A stretch of DNA of 64,000 bases from JACVRX01 sp963831385. Lineage in GTDB: Bacteria > Actinomycetota > Actinomycetes > Jiangellales > Jiangellaceae. The stretch is taken from positions 62,001 to 126,000 of the forward strand of contig CAWHPW010000011.1 of NCBI GenBank assembly GCA_963831385.1, read 5' to 3'. A model generated the notes under the pieces. It saw only the letters and a list, made by a program, of their open reading frames with translations, made no database searches and was not told the DNA's origin. Every line of letters starts with the position of its first letter. The stretch's first letter is position 1. Of the stretch, positions 42,996 to 56,083 are shown one piece after another. The translations under genes were made by a program, and so were the position numbers.

Positions 42996-44191
42996 GCCAA
43001 CGCGTCGTCCTCGCCTATTCCGGCGGCTTGGACACCTCCGTCGCCATCGGTTGGATCGGCGAGCAGACCGGCGCCGAGGTCGTCGCTGTCGCCGTCGACC
43101 TCGGCCAGGGCGGAGAGGACCTGGACACCATTCGCAAGCGCGCTCTTGCGTGCGGTGCCGTCGAGGCGTACATCGCCGATGCCCGCGACGAGTTCGCCGA
43201 GCGGTACTGCCTGCCGGCGCTGAAGGCCAATGCCCTGTACATGGACCGTTATCCGCTGATCTCAGCGCTGTCCAGGCCGGTCATCGTCCGGCACCTGGTG
43301 GCGGCAGCGCGGAAGCACGGCGCGTCAGTCGTCGCACACGGCTGCACGGGAAAGGGGAATGACCAGGTGCGCTTCGAGGTGGGGATCGCGGCACTGGCCC
43401 CGGACCTGACCTGCCTTGCGCCCGTCCGGGACCTCGCCATGACTCGGGACAACGCGATCGACTATGCCGAAAAGCACGAGCTGCCCATCGAGACCACGAA
43501 GAGCAACCCGTTTTCGATCGACCAGAACGTCTGGGGTCGCGCCGTCGAGACGGGCTTCCTGGAAGACATCTGGAACGCCCCTACCGAGGACGTCTACTCC
43601 TACACCGCCGATCCGGCAGCGCCTCGCGAACCAGACACCGTCGTGATCGCGTTCGAACAAGGCCGACCGGTGAGTATCGACGGAGAACCGGTCTCGATGC
43701 TGCAGGCCGTCACCGGGCTCAACCGGCGCGCGGGTGCGCAAGGCGTCGGACGGCTGGACCTGGTCGAGGACCGGCTGGTCGGCATCAAGAGCCGCGAGGT
43801 GTACGAGGCGCCCGGCGCGCTCACGCTGATCACGGCGCACCAAGAGTTGGAGAACGTGACCGTCGAGCGTGACCTGGCCCGGTTCAAGCGTGTGGTCGAC
43901 CAGCGGTGGGGCGAGCTGGTGTACGACGGGCTGTGGTCCAGCCCGCTGAAGAACGCGCTGGACGGTTTCGTCGACGAGGCGAATGCCCACGTGACCGGTG
44001 AAGTGCGAATGACCTTGCACGCTGGCCGCGCAGTCGTGACCGGCCGGCGATCGAGCGAAAGCCTCTACGACTTCGGTCTGGCGACGTATGACAGCGGGGC
44101 CACCTTCGACCAGTCGCTCGCCCGCGGGTTCATCGGGCTGTGGGGGTTACCGACGAAGCTGGCCACCCAGCGCGACCTGGACAATGCCTGA
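42992..44191 (+). CDS. argG: Argininosuccinate synthase
   Basis: 399 residues; ATG with AAGGAG upstream, overlapping the argR stop. The ATP pyrophosphatase P-loop is VVLAYSGGLDTSVAIGW; VAHGCTGKGNDQVRFE and LPIETTKSNPFSIDQNVWGRAVE complete the citrulline and aspartate sites. The length is the normal one for the short, bacterial type. It condenses citrulline with aspartate. Confidence 0.96.
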   Translation: MSQRVVLAYSGGLDTSVAIGWIGEQTGAEVVAVAVDLGQGGEDLDTIRKRALACGAVEAYIADARDEFAERYCLPALKANALYMDRYPLISALSRPVIVRHLVAAARKHGASVVAHGCTGKGNDQVRFEVGIAALAPDLTCLAPVRDLAMTRDNAIDYAEKHELPIETTKSNPFSIDQNVWGRAVETGFLEDIWNAPTEDVYSYTADPAAPREPDTVVIAFEQGRPVSIDGEPVSMLQAVTGLNRRAGAQGVGRLDLVEDRLVGIKSREVYEAPGALTLITAHQELENVTVERDLARFKRVVDQRWGELVYDGLWSSPLKNALDGFVDEANAHVTGEVRMTLHAGRAVVTGRRSSESLYDFGLATYDSGATFDQSLARGFIGLWGLPTKLATQRDLDNA

Positions 44192-45641
44192 CGCCGACGC
44201 ATTGTGGGGTGGCCGGTTCCGCACCGGACCGGCGGATGCGCTGACGCAGCTGTCGCGGTCGACGCATTTCGACTGGCGGCTGGCGCCGTACGACATTGCC
44301 GGCTCGAAGGCACACGCTCGGGTCTTGGGTGAGGTCGGGCTGCTGGACGAGGCCGAACTTGCCGCCATGGTGCAGGGCTTGGACGAGCTGGCGGCCGACG
44401 TGGCTGCCGGTACCTTTGCGCCGGAGCCGTCGGACGAGGACGTTCACACAGCACTCGAGCGGGGACTGATCGAACGGTTGGGCCCGGCGCTCGGCGGCAA
44501 GCTGCGAGCCGGCCGATCGCGCAATGACCAGGTCGCGACGCTGCTGCGGATGTACTTGCGGCAGGCGGCCCGGACAGTCACCAGTCTGATACTCGATCTG
44601 GTCGAGACCCTGGTCCGGCAGGCCGACCGCCATCTCGGAGCCGTCATGCCCGGGCGTACCCACCTCCAGCACGCCCAGCCCGTGCTGCTGTCACACCACC
44701 TGTTGGCGCACGCGTGGGCGCTGCTTCGGGACGTCGACCGGCTGGTGGACTGGGACCGTCGCGCCGACGAGTCGCCGTACGGTTCCGCTGCGCTGGCTGG
44801 ATCGTCACTTGGCCTGCGCCCGGAGGCCGTCGCCGAGATGCTCGGGTTTTCCCGGGCAGTCGAGAACTCCATCGACGGCACGGCATCACGTGACGTGGTC
44901 GCCGAGATGGCCTTCGTCTTGGCCATGGTGGCCGTCGATGTCTCACGGCTCGCCGAGGAGGTCGTCCTCTGGGCGACCCGGGAGTTCTCCTTCGTGCAGT
45001 TGGCCGACGCTTGGTCGACGGGTTCGTCGATCATGCCGCAGAAGAAGAACCCGGACGTGGCCGAGCTGGCCCGTGGCAAAGCCGGCCGGCTGGTGGGGAA
45101 CCTGGCCGGGTTGCTCGCGACACTGAAGGGCCTGCCGCTTGCATACAACCGCGACCTGCAGGAGGACAAGGAGCCGATCTTCGATTCGGTCGACTCGTTG
45201 TCCGTCCTGCTGCCGGCGTTCACCGGCATGGTGTCGACGATCCGGTTCGACATTGAGCGGATGGCGGAGCTGGCTCCACAGAACTTCTCGCTCGCGACCG
45301 ACCTGGCGGAGTGGCTGGTTCGCGATGGTGTGCCGTTCCGCGACGCCCACGAGATCACCGGGGCGTGCGTTCGGCTGTGTGAGGAGCGTGGCCTAGAGCT
45401 GTGGGAGCTCGACGACGCCGACCTCGCCACAGTGTCGCCCTACCTGCGCCCACCGGTGCGGGCGGTGCTGACCGTGCAGGGATCGGTGGCGTCGCGGTCG
45501 GCCAAGGGCGGCACCGCACCAGTGCGAGTCGCGGAGCAGCTCGACGCGGTGCTCGGTGCCATGCGAGCCGGCCGCGCCTGGGCAGCCGTCCCCAGTCCCT
45601 CGGCCGCGGCCACCGGCGATCACCCACCCCTTCGGGAATGA
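44184..45641 (+). CDS. argH: Argininosuccinate lyase
   Basis: 485 residues. The fumarase/aspartase superfamily signature is GSSIMPQKKNPDVAELARGK, with LGGKLRAGRSRNDQVATLLRMYLR, MPGRTHLQHAQPVLLSHHLLAHA and TASRDVVAEMAFVLAM also present. It cleaves argininosuccinate to arginine and fumarate, the last step of the pathway. Overlaps argG by 8 bp and is the last gene of the arg operon; no terminator is evident after it. Confidence 0.96.
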   Translation: MPDADALWGGRFRTGPADALTQLSRSTHFDWRLAPYDIAGSKAHARVLGEVGLLDEAELAAMVQGLDELAADVAAGTFAPEPSDEDVHTALERGLIERLGPALGGKLRAGRSRNDQVATLLRMYLRQAARTVTSLILDLVETLVRQADRHLGAVMPGRTHLQHAQPVLLSHHLLAHAWALLRDVDRLVDWDRRADESPYGSAALAGSSLGLRPEAVAEMLGFSRAVENSIDGTASRDVVAEMAFVLAMVAVDVSRLAEEVVLWATREFSFVQLADAWSTGSSIMPQKKNPDVAELARGKAGRLVGNLAGLLATLKGLPLAYNRDLQEDKEPIFDSVDSLSVLLPAFTGMVSTIRFDIERMAELAPQNFSLATDLAEWLVRDGVPFRDAHEITGACVRLCEERGLELWELDDADLATVSPYLRPPVRAVLTVQGSVASRSAKGGTAPVRVAEQLDAVLGAMRAGRAWAAVPSPSAAATGDHPPLRE

Positions 45642-45680
45642 CCACGTTCACCACCCCGACCTATCCATCACGAGGCATGC

Positions 45681-45713
45681 AAGCCTGGTGATGTATAGGT
45701 AAGCCTGGTGATG
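45681..45713 (+). repeat. 13-bp direct repeat just before the DNA glycosylase start
   Basis: AAGCCTGGTGATG occurs at 45681-45693 and again at 45701-45713, separated by TATAGGT. Both copies carry the GTGATG that starts the glycosylase, so the start region has been duplicated with a 20-bp period. The TATAGGT between the copies resembles a -10 box 7 nt before the GTG at 45708. Confidence 0.7.
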
Positions 45714-46328
45714 ACACGTCACGGGGACCTGCTGGACCGGGAGTTCTTTGCCCGGCCGCCGCTGGAGGTCGCGCCGAAACTGCTCGGCTGCGTCATTGCG
45801 AACGGTGCTGTCGCGGTGCGGCTGGCCGAGCTGGAGGCGTACGACGGGGCCAATGATCCCGGGTCACACGCATTCAGCGGGATGACGCCGCGCAACGAGG
45901 TCATGTTCGGACCTCCGGGCCACCTGTACGTCTACTTCACTTACGGTATGCACTGGTGCGCCAACCTGGTCTGTGGTCAGCCAGGCACGGCGGGCGCCGT
46001 CCTCCTTCGGGCCGGCGAAGTCGTCGCGGGTGTGGAGGTCGCCCAGGAGCGGCGGCTCGCAGCGCGCTCCGACCGTGACCTTGCCCGTGGGCCGGCTCGT
46101 CTCGCTGCGGCACTCGGCCTGAGCCGGGCTGACAACGGCGTCGACGTCTGCGGGCCAAGCTCGCTACACGTACTGGACGGCGGCGACGTCGATCCGGCCC
46201 AGATCCGTTCGGGCCCGAGGGTCGGTCTGGCTCGGGCGGCTGATCGCCCGTGGCGGTTCTGGCTGGACGGCGACCCCACCGTCTCTGCGTACCGCCCGCA
46301 CACGCCGCGCCGACGCAGGCCGCTCTAG
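45708..46328 (+). CDS. mpg: 3-methyladenine DNA glycosylase (AAG/Mpg family)
   Basis: 206 residues (205 if the ATG at 45711 is used). The family fold is shown by EFFARPPLEVAPKLLGCVIA, ELEAYDGANDPGSHAFSGMTPRNEVMFG with the catalytic glutamate, and HLYVYFTYGMHWCANLV with the intercalating tyrosine. It excises alkylated and deaminated purines (3-methyladenine, hypoxanthine). Position between argH and tyrS is found in other actinobacteria. Its TAG stop is inside the -10 box of tyrS. Confidence 0.92.
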   Translation: MMTRHGDLLDREFFARPPLEVAPKLLGCVIANGAVAVRLAELEAYDGANDPGSHAFSGMTPRNEVMFGPPGHLYVYFTYGMHWCANLVCGQPGTAGAVLLRAGEVVAGVEVAQERRLAARSDRDLARGPARLAAALGLSRADNGVDVCGPSSLHVLDGGDVDPAQIRSGPRVGLARAADRPWRFWLDGDPTVSAYRPHTPRRRRPL

Positions 46329-46331
46329 GGT
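46326..46331 (+). promoter_or_regulatory. Putative -10 box (TAGGGT) of tyrS, containing the upstream stop codon
   Basis: TAGGGT begins with the glycosylase stop codon and ends 7 nt before the GTG at 46339, supporting that GTG as a leaderless tyrS start rather than the GTG at 46330, which lies inside the box. Confidence 0.5.
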
Positions 46332-46338
46332 GGCGACC

Positions 46339-47619
46339 GTGGTCGACATTCTCGACGAGTTGAAATGGCGCGGCCTGGTGGCCCTTTCCACTGACGAGGC
46401 GGCTCTGCGCGCGGCGCTCGGGTCGGGACCGGTGACCTTCTACTGCGGCTTCGATCCGACCGCCTCGAGCCTGCACTTCGGCAATCTGCTCCAGCTGCTG
46501 ACGGTCCGCCGCTTACAGGACGCAGGGCATCGGCCGTTGGTCCTAGTGGGCGGTTCGACCGGATTGATCGGCGACCCGAAACCGACTGCGGAGCGCGTCC
46601 TGCACAGCAAGGAGACTGTGGCCGGATGGGTCGAGCGGATCCGCGTCCAGGTCTCGCGGTACGTCTCGTTCGACGGTGACAACGCAGGGCAGGTCGTCAA
46701 CAACCTGGACTGGACCGCTCCGATGTCGGCCATCGACTTCCTCCGGGACATCGGCAAACACTTCCGGGTCAGCCGCATGCTGGCCAAGGAGGCGGTCAGC
46801 GCTCGGCTGGAGTCACTGGAAGGGATCTCGTACACCGAGTTCAGCTACCAGATCCTGCAGGGCATGGACTACCTCGAGCTCTATCGGCGGTACGGTTGCA
46901 CGTTGCAGACCGGCGGCAGCGACCAATGGGGCAACATCACCAGTGGCGTCGACCTCATCCACCGGGTCGAGGGCGTCTCGGTGCACGCCCTGGCCACGCC
47001 ACTGCTGACCAAGGCCGACGGGAGCAAGTACGGCAAGACCGAGTCCGGCACGGTCTGGCTCGACCCGGAGATGACGACGCCATATGCCTTCTACCAGTTC
47101 TGGCTGAACGTCGAAGACGCAATGGTGGCGACGCTACTGCGGGCGATGTCGTTTCGCCGTAGGGACGAGATCGAGGCGCTGGAGAAGATGACCGCCGAAC
47201 GTCCGGCCGCGCGGGAAGCGCAGCGTGCCCTGGCCCACGAGCTGACCACCGTCGTGCACGGCGCCGACGAAGCCGCGCGGGTCGAAGCGGCATCCGAGGC
47301 ACTGTTCGGACACGGCTCGCTGACCGACCTCGACGAACGGACGCTCGCGGCGGCTCTCACAGAGACCTCAGCGCCACGGATCGAGGTCGGCGCCACGCCA
47401 CCGTCCTATGTCGATCTGCTGGTGGCTGCAGGGCTGGCGCCGTCCCGATCGGCGGCCCGACGCACCATCGCCGAGGGCGGTGCCTACGTCAACAACGAAC
47501 GGCTGGACCCCGCGATTGACCCGGACGCCGGCCCGGCGGACGACGAACTGCTGCACGGCCGCTGGGTCATCCTGCGACGCGGGAAGCGAACTGTCGGCGG
47601 TGTCGAGCTGGTTCGCTGA
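46339..47619 (+). CDS. tyrS: Tyrosine-tRNA ligase
   Basis: 426 residues from GTG 46339 (429 from 46330). VDILDELKWRGLVALSTD matches the usual actinobacterial TyrRS start, favouring 46339. The class I HIGH-like motif is in FDPTASSLHFGNLLQLL, GSDQWGNITSGVDLI lies in the tyrosine/ATP pocket, and the KMSKS-like motif is KADGSKYGKTESG (KFGKS type). A C-terminal S4 domain (about 360-420, SRSAARRTIAEGGAYVNN) binds tRNA. Confidence 0.95.
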   Translation: MVDILDELKWRGLVALSTDEAALRAALGSGPVTFYCGFDPTASSLHFGNLLQLLTVRRLQDAGHRPLVLVGGSTGLIGDPKPTAERVLHSKETVAGWVERIRVQVSRYVSFDGDNAGQVVNNLDWTAPMSAIDFLRDIGKHFRVSRMLAKEAVSARLESLEGISYTEFSYQILQGMDYLELYRRYGCTLQTGGSDQWGNITSGVDLIHRVEGVSVHALATPLLTKADGSKYGKTESGTVWLDPEMTTPYAFYQFWLNVEDAMVATLLRAMSFRRRDEIEALEKMTAERPAAREAQRALAHELTTVVHGADEAARVEAASEALFGHGSLTDLDERTLAAALTETSAPRIEVGATPPSYVDLLVAAGLAPSRSAARRTIAEGGAYVNNERLDPAIDPDAGPADDELLHGRWVILRRGKRTVGGVELVR

Positions 47620-47676
47620 CCGGCTCGGGAATGGCCGAACCTCACGACTGGTTGACTCATCTGCGGGCGTGGTGAT

Positions 47677-47706
47677 TTGACGCTCGCGGGCAACCGCCCA
47701 TAGGTT
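47677..47706 (+). promoter_or_regulatory. rrn promoter P1
   Basis: TTGACG (47677-47682) and TAGGTT (47701-47706) are separated by 18 bp, a good primary-sigma promoter, about 370 bp before 16S. A hairpin CGGCTC/GAGCCG (47713-47729) follows. Confidence 0.6.
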
Positions 47707-47783
47707 GCTCGACGGCTCGCAGAGAGCCGGACGGCGGAGACGACGGCCGGCCTGCGGGAAGTGCCAGGCGGAGGTTTTCGGGT

Positions 47784-47812
47784 TTGACCCGAGACACCCG
47801 TTGGGCTAAATT
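47784..47812 (+). promoter_or_regulatory. rrn promoter P2
   Basis: TTGACC (47784-47789) and TAAATT (47807-47812) with 17-bp spacing give a near-consensus promoter; the -10 is strikingly AT-rich for this genome. Transcription would begin near 47819, about 255 nt before mature 16S. Confidence 0.7.
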
Positions 47813-48075
47813 AGATGGGTTGCCCCGAGAACGGCCTTCCAAGGCCGGGCTGGGTGTGCGTCCGATCCTTGAGAACTCAACAGCGTGCCGAATATTGTCG
47901 ATGCCAAATCGATACCCCGTCCACGGGCGACCGCCGGCTTGCCGGTTGGTCTACCGTGGTGGGTTCCTTTGGTAAGACGGATGACATTCGTGTCAGCTGT
48001 TCTTGCCAGGGTTGTTCTTTTTCTCATGTGTCGATGTCCCGGCTCTCGCGAGAGCGAGGTTCGGATGTCATAGAC
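47813..48075 (+). other. rrn leader with antitermination and processing signals
   Basis: The transcribed leader contains the actinobacterial CTTGAGAACTCAACAGCGTG element (about 47870-47889) and a pyrimidine-rich TTGTTCTTTTTCTC (about 48013-48026) that may be boxA. ATTGTCGATG (47894-47903) is exactly complementary to CATCGACAAT (49693-49702) in the 16S-23S spacer, forming a likely RNase III processing stem around 16S. No protein gene is seen here or in 47620-47676. Confidence 0.6.
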
Positions 48076-53015
<4,940 letters not shown>

Positions 53016-53082
53016 ACACACTTTGCTGCGTCCACTGTGCGGTTCCCGAGATACGGTCGGGAGCCGGCCACATCTCCATAGA

Positions 53083-53202
53083 GTTCCGGCGGCCATGGCG
53101 AAAGGGAAACGCCCGGTCCCATTCCGAACCCGGAAGCTAAGCCTTTCAGCGCCGATGGTACTGCCCTGGAGACGGGGTGGGAGAGTAGGACGCCGCCGGA
53201 CA
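53083..53202 (+). rRNA. rrf: 5S ribosomal RNA
   Basis: About 117-120 nt. The terminal stem TCCGGCGG...CCGCCGGA, the loop A/B segment with CCCATTCCGAACCCGGAAG and the loop E region GCCGATGGTACTGC are standard for 5S. It follows 23S after a spacer of about 67 bp in which GCGTCCACTGTGC completes the 23S processing stem. Confidence 0.95.
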
Positions 53203-53216
53203 CACGCTGCCCACGA

Positions 53217-53251
53217 GGGGCCACCTGCCAGCACGGCGGGTGGCCCCTTTT
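53217..53251 (+). terminator. Rho-independent terminator of the rrn operon
   Basis: GGGGCCACCTGCC and GGCGGGTGGCCCC form a 13-bp stem (one G-T wobble) with an AGCAC loop, followed by TTTT. It is the strongest intrinsic terminator in the window and sits 15 bp after 5S. Confidence 0.93.
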
Positions 53252-53336
53252 GCGTGAGCCAGAAGACTGCGCCAGTCCGAGTAGCACCGGCACCGTGGGG
53301 CAAAATGCGTCCTGACCCAGAACCGAGGAGTCCACC

Positions 53337-54242
53337 ATGGCCGACGAGCCCACCGGAGGTCGGCCGCCGCGAGACGGCGCGAGCAGTGGCACTGGGCAGC
53401 GACGCGGTGGCAGTCCGAGAGAGGGCCAACGTGACCGCTCCGATCGAGGAGCGCGCTCTGATAGGCAACGACGATCTCCGCGGACGCAGCAGCCCGCGGA
53501 CCGATTCGCAGACCGCCGAACGGAACGTCCTCGCCCAGCCGACCTCGATCCGCCGACTGATTCGGATGTCACCGGCCGCGAGCTCGACGACGACGTTCGG
53601 GCAGAACTCAGCACGCTGAGCGGTGGCGCCTCCGGAGCCGTAGCTCGGCATCTGGTGATGGCCGGGCGCCTGCTCGACGACGATCCGGAGCTCGCTTACC
53701 AGCACGCCCTGGCGGCCCGCCGCAGAGCTGCCCGCATTGGCGTCGTCCGGGAAGCCGCCGGGATCGCCGCCTACCGCGCGGGCCGGTACACCGAAGCGCT
53801 GGCCGAGTTGCGTGCGGCTCGGCGAATGTCCGGCTCGGCCGAATACCTGCCGATGATGGCCGACAGCGAGCGGGGGCTCGGTCGGCCGCAGCGGGCGCTG
53901 GACTTGGCAGCGGACCCGGTCGTTGCCGGCCTGGACGCCGCAGGCCGGGCCGAGATGTTGATCGTCGCGGCGGGAGCGCGGCGTGACCTCGGCCAGCTCG
54001 AATCCGCCGCGGTGACGCTGCAGGTGCCGGACCTGCGCTCGCAATCTCGGCAACCCTGGGTCGCCCGCCTGCGGTATGCGTACGCCGACGCCTTGGCTGC
54101 CCTCGGCCGGTCCGAGGAGGCTAGGCAGTGGTTCGTCCGCGCCGTGGAGTCCGACGAAGAGGGGGAGACCGATGCGCTCGAGCGCATCGACGAACTGGAC
54201 GAGCAGACGGGCCCAACGGACAGTCAGCAGGAATCGCCATAA
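53337..54242 (+). CDS. Tetratricopeptide-repeat-like protein
   Basis: 301 residues; ATG with GAGGAG upstream. The first 75 or so residues are a disordered, highly charged Arg/Asp/Pro-rich segment. The rest is a series of helical pairs with TPR-like spacing (DDPELAYQHALAARRRAARIG, IAAYRAGRYTEALAELRAARRMSG, YADALAALGRSEEARQWFVRAV), ending in an acidic tail. Proteins like this, with a basic N-terminal region and C-terminal TPRs, occur in many actinomycetes; function unknown, possibly a scaffold. Confidence 0.75.
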   Translation: MADEPTGGRPPRDGASSGTGQRRGGSPREGQRDRSDRGARSDRQRRSPRTQQPADRFADRRTERPRPADLDPPTDSDVTGRELDDDVRAELSTLSGGASGAVARHLVMAGRLLDDDPELAYQHALAARRRAARIGVVREAAGIAAYRAGRYTEALAELRAARRMSGSAEYLPMMADSERGLGRPQRALDLAADPVVAGLDAAGRAEMLIVAAGARRDLGQLESAAVTLQVPDLRSQSRQPWVARLRYAYADALAALGRSEEARQWFVRAVESDEEGETDALERIDELDEQTGPTDSQQESP

Positions 54243-54378
54243 AGCCGACCACCGAGCGGCTGTCCACAGCCGGGCGTCCGGCCCTTCGTGATCCACAGAT
54301 CGCTCTGGACGGGTGTCGCCCGTGCTCCGCTGCAGCCGATCATCGTCGGGTCCGGGACAGCCCAGCAGAGGAGCGCTC

Positions 54379-54762
54379 GTGACCGCCGAACCGGTACCCG
54401 TGCTCGAGCACCGTAACGAGGTCCACCTGGTTGGCCGCGTGTCAGCCGATCCGGTGCTGCTCACCCTGCCCAGCGGCGACAGCGTGGTCAGTGTCCGCCT
54501 CGTAGTCGAGCGGCCCCGACCACCCGCCGGCCATGGCAGCCGCCAGCAGGTCGACACCTTGGCCTGTGCGGGGTGGCTGCCGGCACTGCGGCGAACGCTG
54601 CTGCGGTGGGGGCCGGGCGACGTCGTCGAGGTTCATGGCTGCCTGCGCCGACGGTTCTGGCGGGCGGAGGGTGTCCCGCAGAGCCGCTACGAAGTCGAGC
54701 TCAGCGGCGCGCGCCGGCTGGCGCGGGCCCGGGCATCACAGGCTCGGTCAGCAATCGCATGA
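54379..54762 (+). CDS. Single-strand DNA-binding protein-like (OB fold), small paralogue
   Basis: 127 residues from GTG 54379 with GAGGAG upstream. An OB-fold SSB pattern is visible: NEVHLVGRVSADPVLLTLPSGDSVVSVRLVVER, DTLACAGWLPALRRTLLRWGPGDVVEVHGCLRRRFW and YEVELSGARRL. It lacks the long Gly/Pro-rich linker and acidic C-terminal tip of the replicative SSB, so it is a secondary form (SsbB-like or divergent). Its 3' end overlaps the convergent DUF1015 gene by 62 bp. Confidence 0.7.
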   Translation: MTAEPVPVLEHRNEVHLVGRVSADPVLLTLPSGDSVVSVRLVVERPRPPAGHGSRQQVDTLACAGWLPALRRTLLRWGPGDVVEVHGCLRRRFWRAEGVPQSRYEVELSGARRLARARASQARSAIA

Positions 54763-56020
54763 CCAGGCCGGTCCGGGGCTTCGGTCCGAACGACGTCGAT
54801 TTCCGCGGCATCCGCTCGCCGGCCGCGGCGACGGCGAGCACATCGTCGTGGGTCGCCGGATTGAGCAGCAGAGCGACTCCACGGCGCCGGCGAGCCCGGT
54901 CAAGCGCGTCGAGAGCATCGTGGTGGTAAGCAACCCGCGGATCGGCGTCGTCGACGCCGAACAGCCGAGGCAACAAGAACTCGCACGCGATGGTCGCATC
55001 GAGACCTCGCCACGTCCGGGACCGGCCGGCCGGCAGGTCGGCGTCGATGCGCGCCTGGACCGGATCACGGAGCAGCGCACTCCGTTGGCCGTCGGAGAGA
55101 ACGAACGCCGGTCCATTCCGGCCGGCCTCGGCAAGCACCTGCATCGGTTCGGTCTCGGCCGGCAGAAGCTGCACGGCGTGGAAGCCACGGGCGGCGGCGG
55201 CGGCCCCCTCCGGCAGAGAGAAATCGGCAACCGATCGGTGAATGCTGCCCAGCCGCAGGGGATGTCGGTCCGCATCGACGAGCATGGCGAGTCCGGATCG
55301 AGCGGCGGCTCGTTGATCAGGCCGGACGGCCCGGTCTCGCATCGCCCGGTAGGCCGCATAGCGATGGTGACCATCCGCGATCAGAGCCTGTCGGTCACAA
55401 AGATCGGCTTCGACTTCCGCCACCGTTGCGGGATCGGTCAGCCGCCAGATCCGGTGCTTTGCGCCGTCAGCCGTCTCGGCGGCAATGACGGGCTCGGTCA
55501 GCAGCGCAGCGTCGACCGCCGCGCTCGCCGCGCCGCTGCCGCCGTAGGTCAACAGGATGGGCTCGAGTTGGGCACCGGTGGCGGCCATGAGCTCGGTGCG
55601 ATCCGCCACCAGGCTAGGAAAGACGTCCTCATGCGCGAGCACGACGTTCTCGGCCGGATCGTGCAATGACACCGCACCAACCAGGCCGAGCGCAGTGCCG
55701 GTGTCCCCGGTGTGCTCGTAGACGTACAGTGCGGGCTCGCTGTCCACGTGGAGGACGCCCTGGGCGAGCCAGCCACGAAGATCCCGTGCTGCGTGTTCGT
55801 ACCGATTCGCGTTGGGGCTGGCGCGCGGCAGGATCAGCCGTACGACGTTGTAAGGATCGGCCGCTTCCCACGTCGAGATGCCGCCTTCGCCGATCACGTC
55901 ATATGGCGGGCATGTCACCGCGGCGAGGTCTGACACGACGTCAGGCGAGTATCGCAGCGCCCGGATCGGCGCCAGCCGCAATGGCCGGCCTTGACGCTGC
56001 CGGCCCCCCGGTTCGGTCAT
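54701..56020 (-). CDS. DUF1015 family protein
   Basis: 439 residues. DUF1015 signatures: PIRALRYSPDVVSDLAAVTCPPYDVI near the start, DPYNVVRLILPR, LAHEDVFPSLVADR, LIADGHHRYAAYRAMRD (the most conserved motif) and LNPATHDDVLAVAAAGERMPRKSTSFGPKPRTGLVMRLL. The function of this widespread family is not established. The gene is full length and leaderless by the TAGCAT box 6 nt upstream. Its end runs 62 bp into the opposing ssb-like gene, and both frames look genuine there. Confidence 0.85.
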   Translation of the reverse strand: MTEPGGRQRQGRPLRLAPIRALRYSPDVVSDLAAVTCPPYDVIGEGGISTWEAADPYNVVRLILPRASPNANRYEHAARDLRGWLAQGVLHVDSEPALYVYEHTGDTGTALGLVGAVSLHDPAENVVLAHEDVFPSLVADRTELMAATGAQLEPILLTYGGSGAASAAVDAALLTEPVIAAETADGAKHRIWRLTDPATVAEVEADLCDRQALIADGHHRYAAYRAMRDRAVRPDQRAAARSGLAMLVDADRHPLRLGSIHRSVADFSLPEGAAAAARGFHAVQLLPAETEPMQVLAEAGRNGPAFVLSDGQRSALLRDPVQARIDADLPAGRSRTWRGLDATIACEFLLPRLFGVDDADPRVAYHHDALDALDRARRRRGVALLLNPATHDDVLAVAAAGERMPRKSTSFGPKPRTGLVMRLLTEPVMPGPAPAGARR

Positions 56021-56026
56021 CCGCGA

Positions 56027-56032
56027 ATGCTA
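56027..56032 (-). promoter_or_regulatory. Putative -10 box (TAGCAT) of the DUF1015 gene
   Basis: On the minus strand TAGCAT is followed by exactly 6 nt and the ATG at 56020. The short divergent region (56021-56083) is shared with the HAD phosphatase gene. Confidence 0.5.
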
Positions 56033-56083
56033 CGGCGGCCACGATCACGGTCGACCCGCCGAGTGGCTGAGAAGATCGCGGGC

